From Typha latifolia (lineage: Eukaryota > Streptophyta > Magnoliopsida > Poales > Typhaceae), in assembly GCA_019914945.1 (NCBI GenBank), contig CM034107.1:5022001-5086000 (forward strand): DNA of 64,000 bases, written 5' to 3'. Shown here piece after piece: positions 38,357-50,462 of the stretch; position 1 is the stretch's first letter, and every line of letters starts with the position of its first letter. The notes beneath the pieces were generated by a model, which had not been told where the DNA came from, did no database searches, and saw only the letters and a list, made by a program, of their open reading frames with translations. Made by a program: the position numbers and the translations under genes.

Positions 38357-38738
38357 ATTTTACATCAAAATAATCTCGCTTCCATACTCTAAACATTCCA
38401 AGTAATAAGTCCAAAAGCATGATATCCAAGTTGCACAATAAAACAAAGTAACGATAGTGATATTTAAGGTTCGCAATCTATTCTTTAATAAATGATTAAT
38501 ATAAGAGAAATCTCTATCTTTGAGTGCAGTAGTTGTATTATATATTACATATACATTTTTGGACTGAGAAACTTGCACGGAAGAAAGGAAGTAGATCTGT
38601 GAGGGTGACCCAGACAAGTTGAATCTAATGACTTCCTTGAGGTGTCTCTTTCTTTCTTGGTTACTGTGGATGTTATATTTCTTATGGAAGAAGACAAAAT
38701 AATGAAACTTAATATTTTATGTATAGATATAGATAGAT

Positions 38739-38845
<107 letters not shown>

Positions 38846-39065
38846 CAAATTGCACAAGAAAAGAGAATTCAATCCACAATTCAATATTAGCTCCACCTTT
38901 TAAGATAAATACTAGTACAGCTATTCTAAATTTTTATATTAACATAAGAAAGCTTATAGCTGTATAAGATTAAAAGTATCTAGCTGTATGTTAATATATT
39001 ACATAATAATTACACTTATATAAAGTTGAAATGATAATTTGATAGATAATAAAATCACACTTTAT

Positions 39066-39090
39066 AATGAATGAATGAATGAATGAATGA
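39066..39090. repeat. (AATG)n microsatellite
   Basis: About six tandem AATG units. Confidence 0.9.
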
Positions 39091-41640
39091 AGAGAAGAGA
39101 GAAGAGAATATTAGATGGAAGAGACGTGGGTGGGGAAAGAAATTAGTATTACTATATTAATATAAATTAAAATAATTATTTATTTGCTATACTAGTACAG
39201 GAAGACGTAGACAAGAATAAGCATATTTTTATTCTTTAGTCTAGTTAGCATTAACTACATATCGTAGTGACGGCTTTATGATTCTACACCAATCCAAAGG
39301 TACGTACGATCTTATTACTTTGACATTAATGTTTTGGATCTCAACTGCAAAATTCTAAATTCTACTGGAGTAATTGTATGATGTCAAATTTTACCTTATT
39401 ATCCATTGAGTACGGTGAAAACTGGAATGCCCTGCTCCAATGTATACTAGAATAGCTGTACTAGTATGAAAATTCTGAATGCTAATGCGAAAGTACAAAG
39501 ATTGTAGAAAGCTTTCAAAAAGGAAAAAAAAAAAAGAAGACGAAAGAATATGAATTTAATAATTTTTTCTGAACAAATATTCACATATCCACATATTTGA
39601 AACTGTTTATTGAAATGGGAAAATAAGGATTGGATAGTTTATACTTTTGTAATTCATGTGAGTTCCCTAATCTGTTTTTCTTTTCTCTTGTTTGTTCTTA
39701 TCTATATATGTTTTCCAGGGCATTGTATGCATCTCCTTTTGTAAATATGAGCTCTTGTGTGTATTTTTTTTATGTAAATCATATATATTTTATTATAGAA
39801 AAATATGAATGCACTCAATTTTAAGTATTTAATTTACTAAAAATCCAATAGATAATTTTGATGCAAATAGCCCATGTTTTTTTTATATACTTGAGAATTG
39901 AGTTAGCATCACTGTGTTGCAGTATGAATATGAGTATGATATGTAATTTGTATTTAATTTGGAGAAGAGGAGAGTGGATATGATCGTGCAACTCTCAATT
40001 TATGCACCATCCATTTACATCACTTTTATTACTCCAAACAATGAGACTAGCAACATTCCAAGTATTATTCAGACCTAAAATTACATGAAAAGGGAAAGAA
40101 ATATATATAAAAAAAACATTGCATGTTGTAACTTGTACAGATGAATTCAGAAGATTTGCAAGTTTCAGAGAACAATATTTAAACATAAAAAGTTGTTTCA
40201 TTAGCAGCAAGCCAAATCTTTTCATGGAATATTCATCTAATAAAGGCCTAACCTAGAAGGTACAAATTTTTAGTTACATATGGCTGTTTGGAGGTTTGAC
40301 AACTTAGTCTTTCTATTGATGAATTTAGATACTAAATACAAAGTACTTTGCCTCCGCTAGACAAACATTATCTTGAGTATTGGCAGCTATATGCTGGACC
40401 GTAATCTTTGGCTGTTTGATTAGACTTCAAAAGCGAATGCAGACATACATTAATATTATGTCTTGGTTTTTAACAATGAGGAAGCTGTTGGGGGTAATAA
40501 CCTAATTCTAAAAGTCACAGAAAATTTGATTTAAAGTAAATAAATTAATTAAAATTAACTTACATATTACAGAATGTAAAATAGTGTTGGACATTATCTC
40601 CTTAAAACCATTTCGCTCTCTATCAATTGCTTTTAGAATAGTGGACGTCGATTTTCCAAAATACAACGACTATCTTGCACTCGAAAAGAAGCAGTTATTC
40701 GAGTGCTTTATTGAACTTAAAAAAAATTAAATTTAGACTTGACCCGCATGCGCTGACCAAGCTGAGCCGGGCGGCGCACGAGTGTGAGTTAAATCATATA
40801 GTATCATTTACCTACAAAATAAATACCCCTTTTAGAGCCTAAAGCCCACAAAAAGTTTGTCACTTAATACCATACTAACATTTCTTAAAATTCTAATATA
40901 GTACAAAACTTACTCCTCTTTATTTTCTATTGCCATAATACCCACTTTAGAGCCAATTTTTATTCACTTTTCTTTATGAATTTGATTAAGTGAATATATA
41001 ACAATAAATTACTCTTTGAGCTGAATTAATTCCACCATTAAACCATCACTAATAATGTGTGGATCTCACTTAAAACATAACTCAAAGTTAATAAAAATTT
41101 ATATATAATACATAAATTTTTTAACAAAAATCACAACTTGATCACAATGTTTTCGTGCAAAATAATCAGCAGGGGAGTTATCCATTTATATATGCAAATG
41201 CACATGTATGTAGATTATTCAAAGTCATTGTCCTAGATATACCACTACAAGAGTAACACCACAAAATTCTGCGGATCTAGTAACAGGAAGATCTGATGAG
41301 TAATAAGATACAAAGACCTTTTACTAGATTATAGGCAATAATTCGATAAAGGCGGTACACAATCCAAGCTTTAAAACCATCAGAGAAGGATGAATTCCTT
41401 GGATATCAATTTCGCATGTCTGCTGCTACTAAGCTCATTTGCACCTCAGGAAGTGAATAATTAGAAAAGAAAAAAAAAGAAAGGAAAAAGCTATGAATGA
41501 TATAAAGAATCGGTTATCCTTGACATGAAGGTTTGCTAAAAGCTGTGTAGTTGCACAGAAGAGTTCGTTTATTTACAATATAGTTTCTCAGTTAGTTTGC
41601 CCTTTGTTAACCATCCTGTTTGACATTGTTACTTACAAAA

Positions 41641-41745
41641 CAAGATCTCAAGTATCACTCATGCTAGCAGAGAAACAAGATCTCAAGTATCACTCATGCT
41701 AGCAGAGAAACAAGATCTCAAGTATCACTCATGCTAGCAGAGAAA
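41641..41745. repeat. Three tandem 35-bp units in the KIWI/PC4 3' flank
   Basis: Three consecutive copies of a 35-bp unit (starting CAAGATCTCAAGTATCACTC) at 41641-41675, 41676-41710 and 41711-41745 appear identical, and a partial fourth unit follows. They lie about 80-185 bp downstream of the KIWI/PC4 stop codon on its strand and so are probably in its 3' UTR. Confidence 0.95.
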
Positions 41746-41825
41746 CAAAATCTCGAATTCCCAGCTTCCATAACTACCAAAAAGATCATCATCTTCACTG
41801 CAGCTTGACAAGAATACATGTACGG

Positions 41826-44720
41826 CTATGGATTCTCAGTGAACGCCTGGTTGATTTCATCAATGTGGTCGCAAAGGATCTTCCACTTCATGTCGAAACA
41901 AATTAAGTTGAAAGAGGAGAAAACATATATATCAAGCTACTAGAAAGAATATTTATTACAACATGATACTTCTCTTCAACTAAGGTGAGAAGATAGAAGA
42001 AAATAAATGCACCTTATTTCGTGTTACAAGCCTACAACTGTGTCCTAAGAGTGTAGGTAATCAATCATCTATAATGGTTGGGCAACAAACGATGATATTT
42101 ATGTGTTCAAAAGATGAAAAATGTCAATGAGAACATGTTAAAGAGACACACCTGATCCTTAGGGAGTGAGATACCTGGAAGAAAAATGAAATTTTATAAT
42201 TTGTGAGTGCATATTTAGTATCATAATAAAAAATGTATGCAAAGACTATAAACCAAGTCTTCTGCACAACATAACACCTGATAAATTGAGCTCCAACAAC
42301 AACTTATATGCTGCAGATAATAAAGTGTTTCAACAAAAATTCTAAGCATATTAAGTAGTGAGTGTTCACAATAACTATAGGCTGATGTGCAGCACGAATT
42401 GAAGCTGGCAAAATAGAAACATAACATATTTGAGTGCACAACAGGGAAGTATTTTGTGACCATTATCTAGTGATTGCAGCAACCTGGCTTCTTTCGAGTC
42501 ATCTTTTATCATATTTATTTCTCATCAGGTTGAATGGTGGGACTACGAGAATATCGCAAAACAGTATGAGAATGCATGACCATGCCCATCATGCCATCAT
42601 CCTCTTCTTTAAGATTATTTCTTGTACTTAATTTTCTCCAATTTATTCTAAATTGAAACATTACTCCAAATTTCAGAGTAAAATGCATAAACTTTCACGA
42701 GCATCTCCAAATTCTAGATCATATAAGGATGCTGAGCTACAGAGGAAGTTTTTTCATGATCAACAGACGTAGTTTTTACATTTGACTCAGTGAATCATTC
42801 TTGCGAATGTCAATCCTTGTAATTTACTATATGTGCAATGTAATTTCAGTGCCTATTCTTGAAATGTCGACCATTTACTCATCAAAGGAATGCAAACATG
42901 ACAAGGTGATATATGATCCTAGCCTCCTGGGAAAAGAACAAAGAATAGGGACAGATATATAGAGAATATAAAAGAAAAAATAAATAAATTAGTTTTGACC
43001 AAGGTTTCAAGTATTAGAATCCGGATAGGCCATCCAAAAAATGATATGTATCGACAATATTAATTGTCCGTATAAGCCTTAAAATAATTTTTAAAATATA
43101 GAAAAATTCTAAATTTTTAGAAAAAATAATAATATGATATAATTATAAATTATTCATAAACTCGTGTCCGTATCGTGTCGTGTCTGTGTCCCGTGTCCAC
43201 GCTTCATTGCTTCTCCGACATAGTTCTGACCTCCATCAACTTCCAGCAAAATCTTTTGACGCAGATCCAACTTCGTTGACCTTCGACGCTCTCTCTTTCT
43301 CTCTCACTCTCCTCTCTCTTTCTCTCTTTCTCTCTCTCAATTTCAGGTCAGGATGATGGATCGAGTATCAGCCGATACCAGTTATGGAACTAGTTTTGGC
43401 CCTAGATCATGATCGGCTATGGCTTCCATGGTTTTGACCTCCTATGAAAGGGCGTGCAAAACAGTAAAAGAGAACAAATGGATATAAAATGGTGAAGGAG
43501 AAGTTGGATTTTTCTTATTCATGATAATATTAATAATAAATCTAGAGTTGTATCAACAACCGAGGCGTACATAGTGATTTATATGGAAATTGGCTGGGGA
43601 TAAGCAACAGCAAGTGACATGTACCATAATACACCCTAATTCATGCAACTCAACTAATTGACTTATACCCTTGTTTATGAATCTGTATAATGACCACCAA
43701 GGGCTGAAGATTGCATTCATGGAGTTCTCACCGAGAAGGAAAGGAAGAATAAAGTAAATAATCAAGTAGATATACATTAACACTACCAACAAATCATCTC
43801 ACTTTCTATGCTTACACAGTGGTTCTGCATTCGACTGGATAAATTGCATCCTGGATTTTATTAAGCATGTCAATCACTCATGATCCATTTAACAAATGAC
43901 TCCATTTCATGATTCCCATTCCATGATATTCTTATTAATGACCCTTCTTATCACATAAGATTCTAATTCGAACCAGAAATTTAATATTGTTGTTGAGTCA
44001 CGTAATATTTGGTCCCCCCCTACTAAAAGTTTGTATCAGCAGATTTGGCAACTTAGTCTTAAGACATCATTAAGAATGCAATATAAATAAGTATTAGTTG
44101 TGAGATTTGGACAAATTGAATTCAATCCAAAATCGACCTCTAATCATCCGATTTCATTTCTTACACTGAAATCTTCCAAATCCACTGAAATCAATTGAAG
44201 TGGTTCCAAATAGAGGATTTAGAGGAAGTAGAATACAAAGCAATGGAAGTTTCCAAACAGGTTGCTATTTTAACTTTATTTGGGAACCAATATGCCAAGG
44301 CGGATCATATTCTTACTACGATAAAGCTCTACACAATTGGTATCATCAATTATCAAACAAGAAGGAAACAAATGACCTTTCCTTCCCGCAAGCTGCTCTC
44401 CGCCCTTCTCGTAGAACTCTCGGATGTCCACCATGGTCACACCCTTCCATTTCTTTAACACCACCCTCCGAGTACTCGATATCTGCGACCGAACCACGAA
44501 ATTAGACGGAATCAAATCGCATTTGGACGACAAGCTCTCGAATCCGACCCAGGAAGAAGGAGATCGGGGGCCTTACCTCGCAGATCAGGATGTCTTTGGA
44601 AGCGCCTATGCTGGGGCTCAACTTAGCCGCCTTCTTTGGCAGCGGAGATCCACCGCCGTCGGAGGAGTCGCCGCTCGAGAGCTCGGGTTCGTTGCTTCGC
44701 TTCCTTCCCTTCTTCACCAT
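41826..44720 (-). CDS. KIWI: KIWI-type PC4 transcriptional coactivator, four exons, 110 aa
   Basis: Minus-strand exons: 44720-44577, 44482-44377, 42174-42152 and 41885-41826. Joined, they give 110 codons plus TAG. The N-terminus (MVKKGRKRSNEPE, residues 1-40) is basic and Ser-rich, as in KIWI. Residues ~47-110 match the PC4 single-stranded-DNA-binding fold: STRRVVLKKWKG, MVDIREFYEKGGEQLAGRKG, ISLPKDQW, CDHIDEI. The family binds melted or single-stranded DNA and assists RNA polymerase II transcription in the nucleus. Length agrees with plant KIWI proteins (about 107 aa, from memory). Exon 3 is only 23 nt (GT plus seven codons, encoding ISLPKDQ) and is supported because it restores this conserved motif in frame. 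Intron 2 (42175-44376) holds a MITE. A hAT-type element begins 250 bp upstream of the ATG. Confidence 0.93.
43000..43430. mobile_element. CAAGG-type MITE, perfect 8-bp TSD (KIWI/PC4 intron 2)
   Basis: GTTTTGAC flanks the element at 42992-42999 and 43431-43438. The left end is CAAGGTTTCAAG and the reverse-complemented right end is CATGGAAGCCATAG. It shares GATATGTATCG, a CTCTCT tract and GATCGGCTATGG with the copy at 15444-16094. It is non-autonomous with no coding content. Confidence 0.85.
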
Positions 44721-44917
44721 TGCTCTCTCCTTTGTCTCCTCTTCTTCTCTTCGATTTATACTACTTGTAGTACTAGAGGTTAGAGCTCAAAACAAGTCCC
44801 GAACTGGGAATCGATTCCCGTTTCGCCTTTCCAGAGATTCATTCCCCTACACATTGTTAGCTGCTCAGATTCGGAACTCCTTTCCGTACGTTTCCCGTTT
44901 CCGAATCGAATAGAGTG

Positions 44918-44927
44918 TTTTCCCGCC
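44918..44927 (-). promoter_or_regulatory. E2F-like site upstream of the KIWI/PC4 gene
   Basis: TTTTCCCGCC on the plus strand (GGCGGGAAAA on the gene strand) fits the E2F consensus TTTSSCGC. It lies about 200 bp upstream of the ATG, within the 249-bp promoter segment left between the gene and the hAT-type element. Function is not shown. Confidence 0.35.
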
Positions 44928-44969
44928 TACTGCGAGGCCAGAACCGTACCTTGAGAGGTTAGCCAGCTG

Positions 44970-46746
44970 TAGCGGCGTCTGGTTGAGTCGGATTCATCTC
45001 GACTAATACGATTCAAGTAATAAATTGGTTGCATTTAATAGACACAAACACAATCCAATTATTATATAGATAACACGACACTACCGTCTATCTCGTTTAA
45101 TAAATGGGTCGTGTTAACACGATACTTTAACATGACCCGCCTAATCTATTTAATAAACGGGTCGGGTTAACACGATACATTAACATGACCCGCTCGTTTA
45201 GTAAACGGGTCGTATTAACCCGACACGTTAATATGACCGATCTAACCCATTTAATAAGTTCTATAATAATTCAATAGCTATTAATTTATCATACTAACAA
45301 AATAACTTATTTCTAACTCAAAACTCATACAACATCAAAATTATAATTCTAATTCACCGTATAAAAAGTCTATACAACAAAATTTGGAGTTTAGAACAAA
45401 GCTCCAACTCTCAAGCCTAAATCTATACAATAAATTGCATGGAACAAAATTTAGAACAAATCCATAATACAAGTTTTAGTTCCTATGCTCAAATGTAACA
45501 ATGACACCATCCATGATAATTAGAACAAAGTTTAAAAGTTTACGGTCTATTATAAATTACAAATAGTTTAAATTAAGTAAATACTAAGATTAAGCCCTCA
45601 ATTTATTATCCAAAGATTATGACCCTCTCAAAAAAAATAAAAATAAAGAGAATGGAAATAACTAAGATATCATGAGATAGGAAAAACATTAATAGGACTA
45701 CGGTATAAGAAAAACAATGCAATAATTTGATAATAATAGTAACATGGTACAAGAAAAATATTGCAGTAAATAAGTAATAATAGTACTATGGTATAAGAAA
45801 AATATTGCAATAATAAAACAACAATAGTACTATGGTATAAGAAAAAACAGTAATTAAAAATTTGCTACAAGCACATCGAGCAGTCAAGTTAATGAGAAGG
45901 CAAACAAATTGAAATAGGCTGCTAACATAGCATCAATGATAATACCTATAAATAAATAAAAAAAGCACAACCTAGGCTACTAACGGAGCTGGACGTTTGG
46001 AGTGTCATATTTGCATCAAACTTAAAAGATGGCATAGATCTCGAGAGAAAGTCCTATCTATAACTGAAATACAAGCTTACCATAATTAAACAGATAATTA
46101 AATAGATAATTAAACAGATATGTTAAGAAAAAGATCTGGGGCTTGGCATGTGGTGGCGGTGATGATGATGAGGGATCGACAAGCAATGGCGGCAGCGACG
46201 ACAAGGGATCGACAGACAGTGATGGTGAAAGTGAGGATAGATGGTAAGGAGATTTGACGGCAGCGAGAGATTAAATGAAGGCATTGCGGCAAGCGAAGAC
46301 AGACACAGAGGCACCGTGGCAGGCAGAGAGGGGGACGAAGGCACTACGACAGGCAGAGAGGGGGACGAAAGCATCGCGACAGGCTCCAGAAGGTCATTGA
46401 TCGCGGTCGGAGAGATTAGAAGGACCTTCTTTCGTCTTCTTTTGGAAGGATGAGGGGGCTAGATAGATTGAGATTTGATAGTGTGGGTTAGGTCTAGAAA
46501 CTTAGGGTTTTTAGTTACCTTATATATATATATAAAGGGTTGGTGGGTTGGCGGGTTGACTTGACTAGACTTGACTCATATATTTAAATGGGTCAAACGG
46601 GTCAAAACAAGTCAGTAGTATAAACCCCAACACAACCGGATTATTAAACGGTTAGGCGGGTTGACCCGTTTATGACCTCGAACTTAATAAATTCAAACTA
46701 GATTAAAAGCCAAGTTATCGGATCGAATCAAATTTTGCCATCCCTA
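44970..46746. mobile_element. 1.8-kb hAT-type non-autonomous element upstream of KIWI/PC4
   Basis: The left end TAGCGGCGTCTGGTTGAGTC and the reverse-complemented right end TAGGGATGGCAAAATTTGAT are decayed forms of the TAGGGGTGGCAATCGGGTC end seen at 15112 and 16230. Flanks GCCAGCTG (44962-44969) and GCTAGCTG (46747-46754) match at 7 of 8 bases. The first 280 bp contain repeated AACGGGTCG, TAACACGA and TGACCCG words. The rest has no transposase; the open frames at 46120-46450 are low-complexity. Parts match 14500-15112 in inverse orientation. Confidence 0.75.
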
Positions 46747-47599
46747 GCTAGCTGTTATTAAAGTCCCTGAAGTTTTAGCTATTTTTAGCCATTAAAAAAA
46801 TTACACTATTTCTTCTTTTGGCCATGGTTTTTCGAAATAAAAGTAAGATTTTTAGCCATTAAAATGTATATATATTTAATGTTTTGATCTTATTTTTATC
46901 ATATGAACTCTAATCATATTATCTTAGATACATTAAAAAGAATTTTCAATTATCTATTATCTATAACTTTATAAGTATTTTCATACTAAACATTATCATA
47001 GGGTAAATATTCATTAAAAGATGATGACATATAATAATAATAAAAAAGTACATTTAGTATTTTTGTCATATCTTTCTTAAATGTACTCGGATCAATATTA
47101 TTTTAGGTGTGTTAAAAATTTTATTTTATTTCTCTACAACTTCATCTTTCATGAATGGGTAAAAATTTGTTGAAATATGACAGCTTAAAAAAATTATTTA
47201 ATTCGTTGCTAATTTAGCCCCAAGGTCGAATTTAAACATGCTTAAGATAAAATTATAATGGATTAGATAAAAATTTTAATATATATAAAATAGTACCAGT
47301 TGGAGTTCATATGAAATAAATAGGAGTAAAATTGTCAATAAAAATTTGATTACATTATTTAATAAGGGATTATATCAATTATCAATGGATTATGTTATTC
47401 TTCATATTATGTTTTTAAGTTATCATCTTTCAACAAACGTTTATCCATCTAAATATCAAATTTGAAAATCTTCATAAGAGATAAAGTTGTAGAAAATTGA
47501 ATAAGCCTTTCAACACATCAAAAATAATATCAATTTTTTTGATAATGGTTCGTAGACATCTAATATTTCATTGCAAGCAATCTAAAATCTAAATATGCT

Positions 47600-48450
47600 A
47601 GTGAATTAGTCCAGACTCTAATTTCACAGATTGAGAAGATAGACCGGTAAACCTATGAGCCGCCTCATTGTTGTTGCGACTCGTGAAACAAACCCTAGTC
47701 CTAGGTAAATAGAAATCCACCTTTTACATTCAAGATTCAAGCACCATTGGGGATTTAGACCAATCTATGTTGTCCACATACCCATTCACAATATTAGCGA
47801 CACTTAGGCAATCGCTGAAGATCTAATTATCTTCCTGCTCAAAGACGCTTTCCATTGACTTCAGATCTCTAGAAGAGCAAGAACTTCTCTAGCTAGAGGG
47901 CTCAGACAGTAATCAACATATATGCTTCTGGCGATATAGAACGAGTTCGACTACTTGTAGAGGATAATCCCAAGTCTGCTAGAGCTATCCCTCTTCCACG
48001 AGGAGTCAACCTAGCAAGTCAAGTTGCTTACTCATGGAAGCTATTGGCCATGCAAGCGAGGGAGGTTTGGGTGCACCTCCTCGCTCAAGTTGTTGTTAGA
48101 TATAATGTGCCGCTTGGCCTCCCTAAGCACGGATTCTCGGTGGCAATCTACTCCTATAAAAACCTTGTCATTCCTAGTTTTTCACAACTCCCGCATCATC
48201 GTGAACATGCAAGCAAGCTTATCCGTAGGTAGGTTATTTGTCATAAGCATGATCCACCTATCTAAACGAACTGATGCTCTATCAATTCTAATCCCTAGAT
48301 TGCTCACGAACCAAGTGGCTCGGGAAAACCAACAGCCCAAAAGTATGTGCTCAACACTTTCAGTCTCACAAGTGCACATTAGGCAGGCGGACTCTAGCTG
48401 GGATAGTCGTCTCGCTAATTCTTCCCCTGTCGCGAGTGCTCCATTCAAGT
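47600..48450 (-). mobile_element. LINE 3' fragment (zf-RVT plus RNase H), decayed, minus strand
   Basis: Minus-strand translation from 48448 gives a zf-RVT domain: ESACLMCTCETESVEHILLG followed by CWFSRATWF, with the CX2C...HX4C spacing. Then comes NDKVFIGVDCHRE and, after stops and frame changes, an RNase H domain (VDSSWKRDSSSRLGI, later FSDCLSVANIVNGYVDN and SRNNNEAAHRF). The 3' end is near 47600; no clear poly(A) is seen. Two short plus-strand frames at 48024-48452 are shadows. Confidence 0.75.
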
Positions 48451-48454
48451 AATG

Positions 48455-48890
48455 GCAAAGGAAGGTCTACACTCTTGGCATGATTAGCTTGCAATTCCAG
48501 TGAACAGAACTAGATTATGGAGGGTGAAGCTCGTGCTATCCTTGCAGCTATTATCCTCATTCACGATCTAGCCGTTCAAACTCCGATGTCCTCACAGATT
48601 GTCTAGTGGTAGCAAAGGCTTGCAACCAATTACAGGAAGATGAAGTTCCTTGGTCCATACGACTATGGATCCTTCAATGCCAAAGGTGGTTACATCTTAT
48701 TCCTAATCTTACTGGTATGTATACTAGTCGTGCAGATAACTTAATTGCGCATGAACTAGCTTCCATTGCTCTTCTAGAAAAGATCTCCTTGGTAGAAAGA
48801 GTTCCACTTTGTAACTTTGGTTTATTATGATTCAATACAACTATGATCTTTTCTCTCAAAAAAAAATAAAAAATAAAAAATAAAAAAATT
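48455..48890 (+). mobile_element. LINE 3' end (RNase H plus A-rich tail), plus strand
   Basis: Plus-strand translation gives EGEARAILAAIILIHDLAVQ, then after a one-base frameshift TDCLVVAKACNQLQEDEVPW and SRADNLIAHELASIAL, typical of the RNase H domain at the end of plant LINE ORF2. An A-rich tail with TAAAAAA repeats occupies about 48859-48889. Its sequence differs from the adjacent minus-strand LINE, with which it is head-to-head. Confidence 0.75.
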
Positions 48891-49869
48891 CTGTCAATGG
48901 ATTATGTTAAATTTTTAGCCACTGAAAATATTGAATTTGAAGATACTAATGAGAGATAAAATTATAGAGGACTAGATAAGCTTCCCAATACGTCTAAAAC
49001 AGTATCAATCAGAGTCTATATGAAAAAGATATGACTAAAATAGTGAACAAAAATGGATTACATTATCTAATAACAGATTACTTCATTTATTAATTGATTA
49101 TGTTATTTATCAATAGATTACATTATTTTTTAAGTGGTCATCTTCTAACAAATTTTCAGCTGCTAAAAATGTCAAATTATAAGATCATCATGAAAGATAA
49201 AGGTTTAGGTAATCGAATAAGCTTTCTAATATATTAAAAATAATTAATCAGAGTTCATATAAGAAATATATGTCTGAGTTCATATAAAAAATATATGTCT
49301 AAAAAAAGTGAATAAAGATGAATTACATTATTTAATAATGGATTACATCAGTTATTAACAAATTATGTTATTTTTAAGCTCTCATATTCTAATATATTTT
49401 TAATTATTAAAAATATTAAATTTTGAAGATACTAGTGAGAAATAAAGTTGTAGAGGATTGATAAATTTTATAATGCATCTAAAATAATAACGATTAGAGT
49501 TCATGTGTGAAAAAGATGACCAAAATAATGAGCAAAAGTGAATTACATTATTTAATAATGAATTACATCATTTCTCAAAGGATTATATTATTTTTTAAGT
49601 TGTCAATCTCCAATGAATTTATAGCCCTTGAAATGATCAAATTTGAAAATGTTGGTATAAGAATAGTTAATTCTATCTCCTAGATAGATTTTTAATGACT
49701 TGGATTACGTAGTTAGTCTAGCGGTTAAGGTTGATTTAAACTTAAATTTGATAATATATAGAGATAGAGAGTCGAATTAAAATTAAAATTTATCTTCTAG
49801 AATTATGTGATATCTCCCTTGATTTAAGGCATAATCCTAGTAGCAAATAATTAGATCTATCTCATTTAA

Positions 49870-50462
49870 GGTATAATCCCCCCCAAGATGAAAAGATTAG
49901 GGGCCTAGCCATTAACGCTGGCCTTCTTGACCTCGGTTATGCTAGTCTAGCATATACCTAGTCCAACCAGAGAATAGAGACATGTTATCAAGGAGTGCTT
50001 AGGCCATGCTCCGGTCACCCCTTCCTTGTGTGGTCTCTTCTTCATTACAGAGTCGCCAGGTTTTTTGCACTTTATGACAATCTCCTCTGAACAAAACCCC
50101 TTGTTACTCGATACTTTCCCAATGTTCAAGTCTAAAGCTTGAAGGTTTCTCTCTAAAAACTGGTTGTTTTGAGTTAACTCCTCCTCATTTTGTAGACGTA
50201 GTTGGGCCAACCTCTACAACCCTTATAGCCCTTTCTCTCGGAACCTCACTATCCAAGGCTAGGCACATCTCCCCTTGGGCAAATAGCAACGCGAAGAACT
50301 TGAATGAGCAGATCATCAAGGCCGAAGCGAAGCTACTCAAGATCTAGTGAAACCCCTAATTAAATAATAGTAGGGTGAAGGAGAAGAGGATTTGATGCGA
50401 GTTGGAGCATATTTACCTCAAGAAGGAAATATATTGGAAGCATAGATCCAAAGTGGAGCGGC
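49870..50462 (+). mobile_element. LINE fragment (endonuclease to pre-RT linker), left of the LTR insertion
   Basis: Plus-strand reading in shifting frames gives the C-terminal endonuclease region (AFLTSVMLV, SSEQNPLLLDTFPMFKSKA) and then the linker ELEHIYLKKEIYWKHRSKVE, which in intact plant LINEs precedes WLKEGDxNTKFFH. The frame is cut at 50462 by the LTR. Sequence corresponding to 53525-54129 follows on the other side, with an internal deletion. Confidence 0.65.

Larger units (their letters stand above)
46790..49665. repeat. Divergent ~240-bp tandem array with an inverted arm, interrupted by LINE fragments
   Basis: A unit containing TTAGCCATTAAAAAT, GAAGATCATCATGAGAGATA (idealised), AAAATAATATCAATCAGAGT and GATTACATTATTTAATAA recurs in direct orientation. 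Comparable points fall at about 47465, 48941, 49182, 49427 and 49647, so the spacing is about 241, 245 and 220 bp outside the LINE insertion. At 46905-47180 the same words occur in inverse orientation. LINE pieces at about 47550-48890 split the first direct unit. Such inverted plus tandem organisation occurs in foldback-like or Mutator-like terminal regions, but no class is certain. Confidence 0.65.

Noticed and set aside
46110..46453. His/Arg-rich and Ser/Leu-rich frames on both strands
   Set aside because: They fall within the hAT-type element and consist of imperfect triplet-like repeats with no domain.
48024..48452. 142-codon plus-strand open frame
   Set aside because: It is antisense to a recognisable zf-RVT domain on the minus strand.
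49725..49800. tRNA-like SINE head (TAGTCTAGCGGTTAAGG)
   Set aside because: The A-box-like word is suggestive, but I found no good B-box at the right distance and no poly(A) or TSD.
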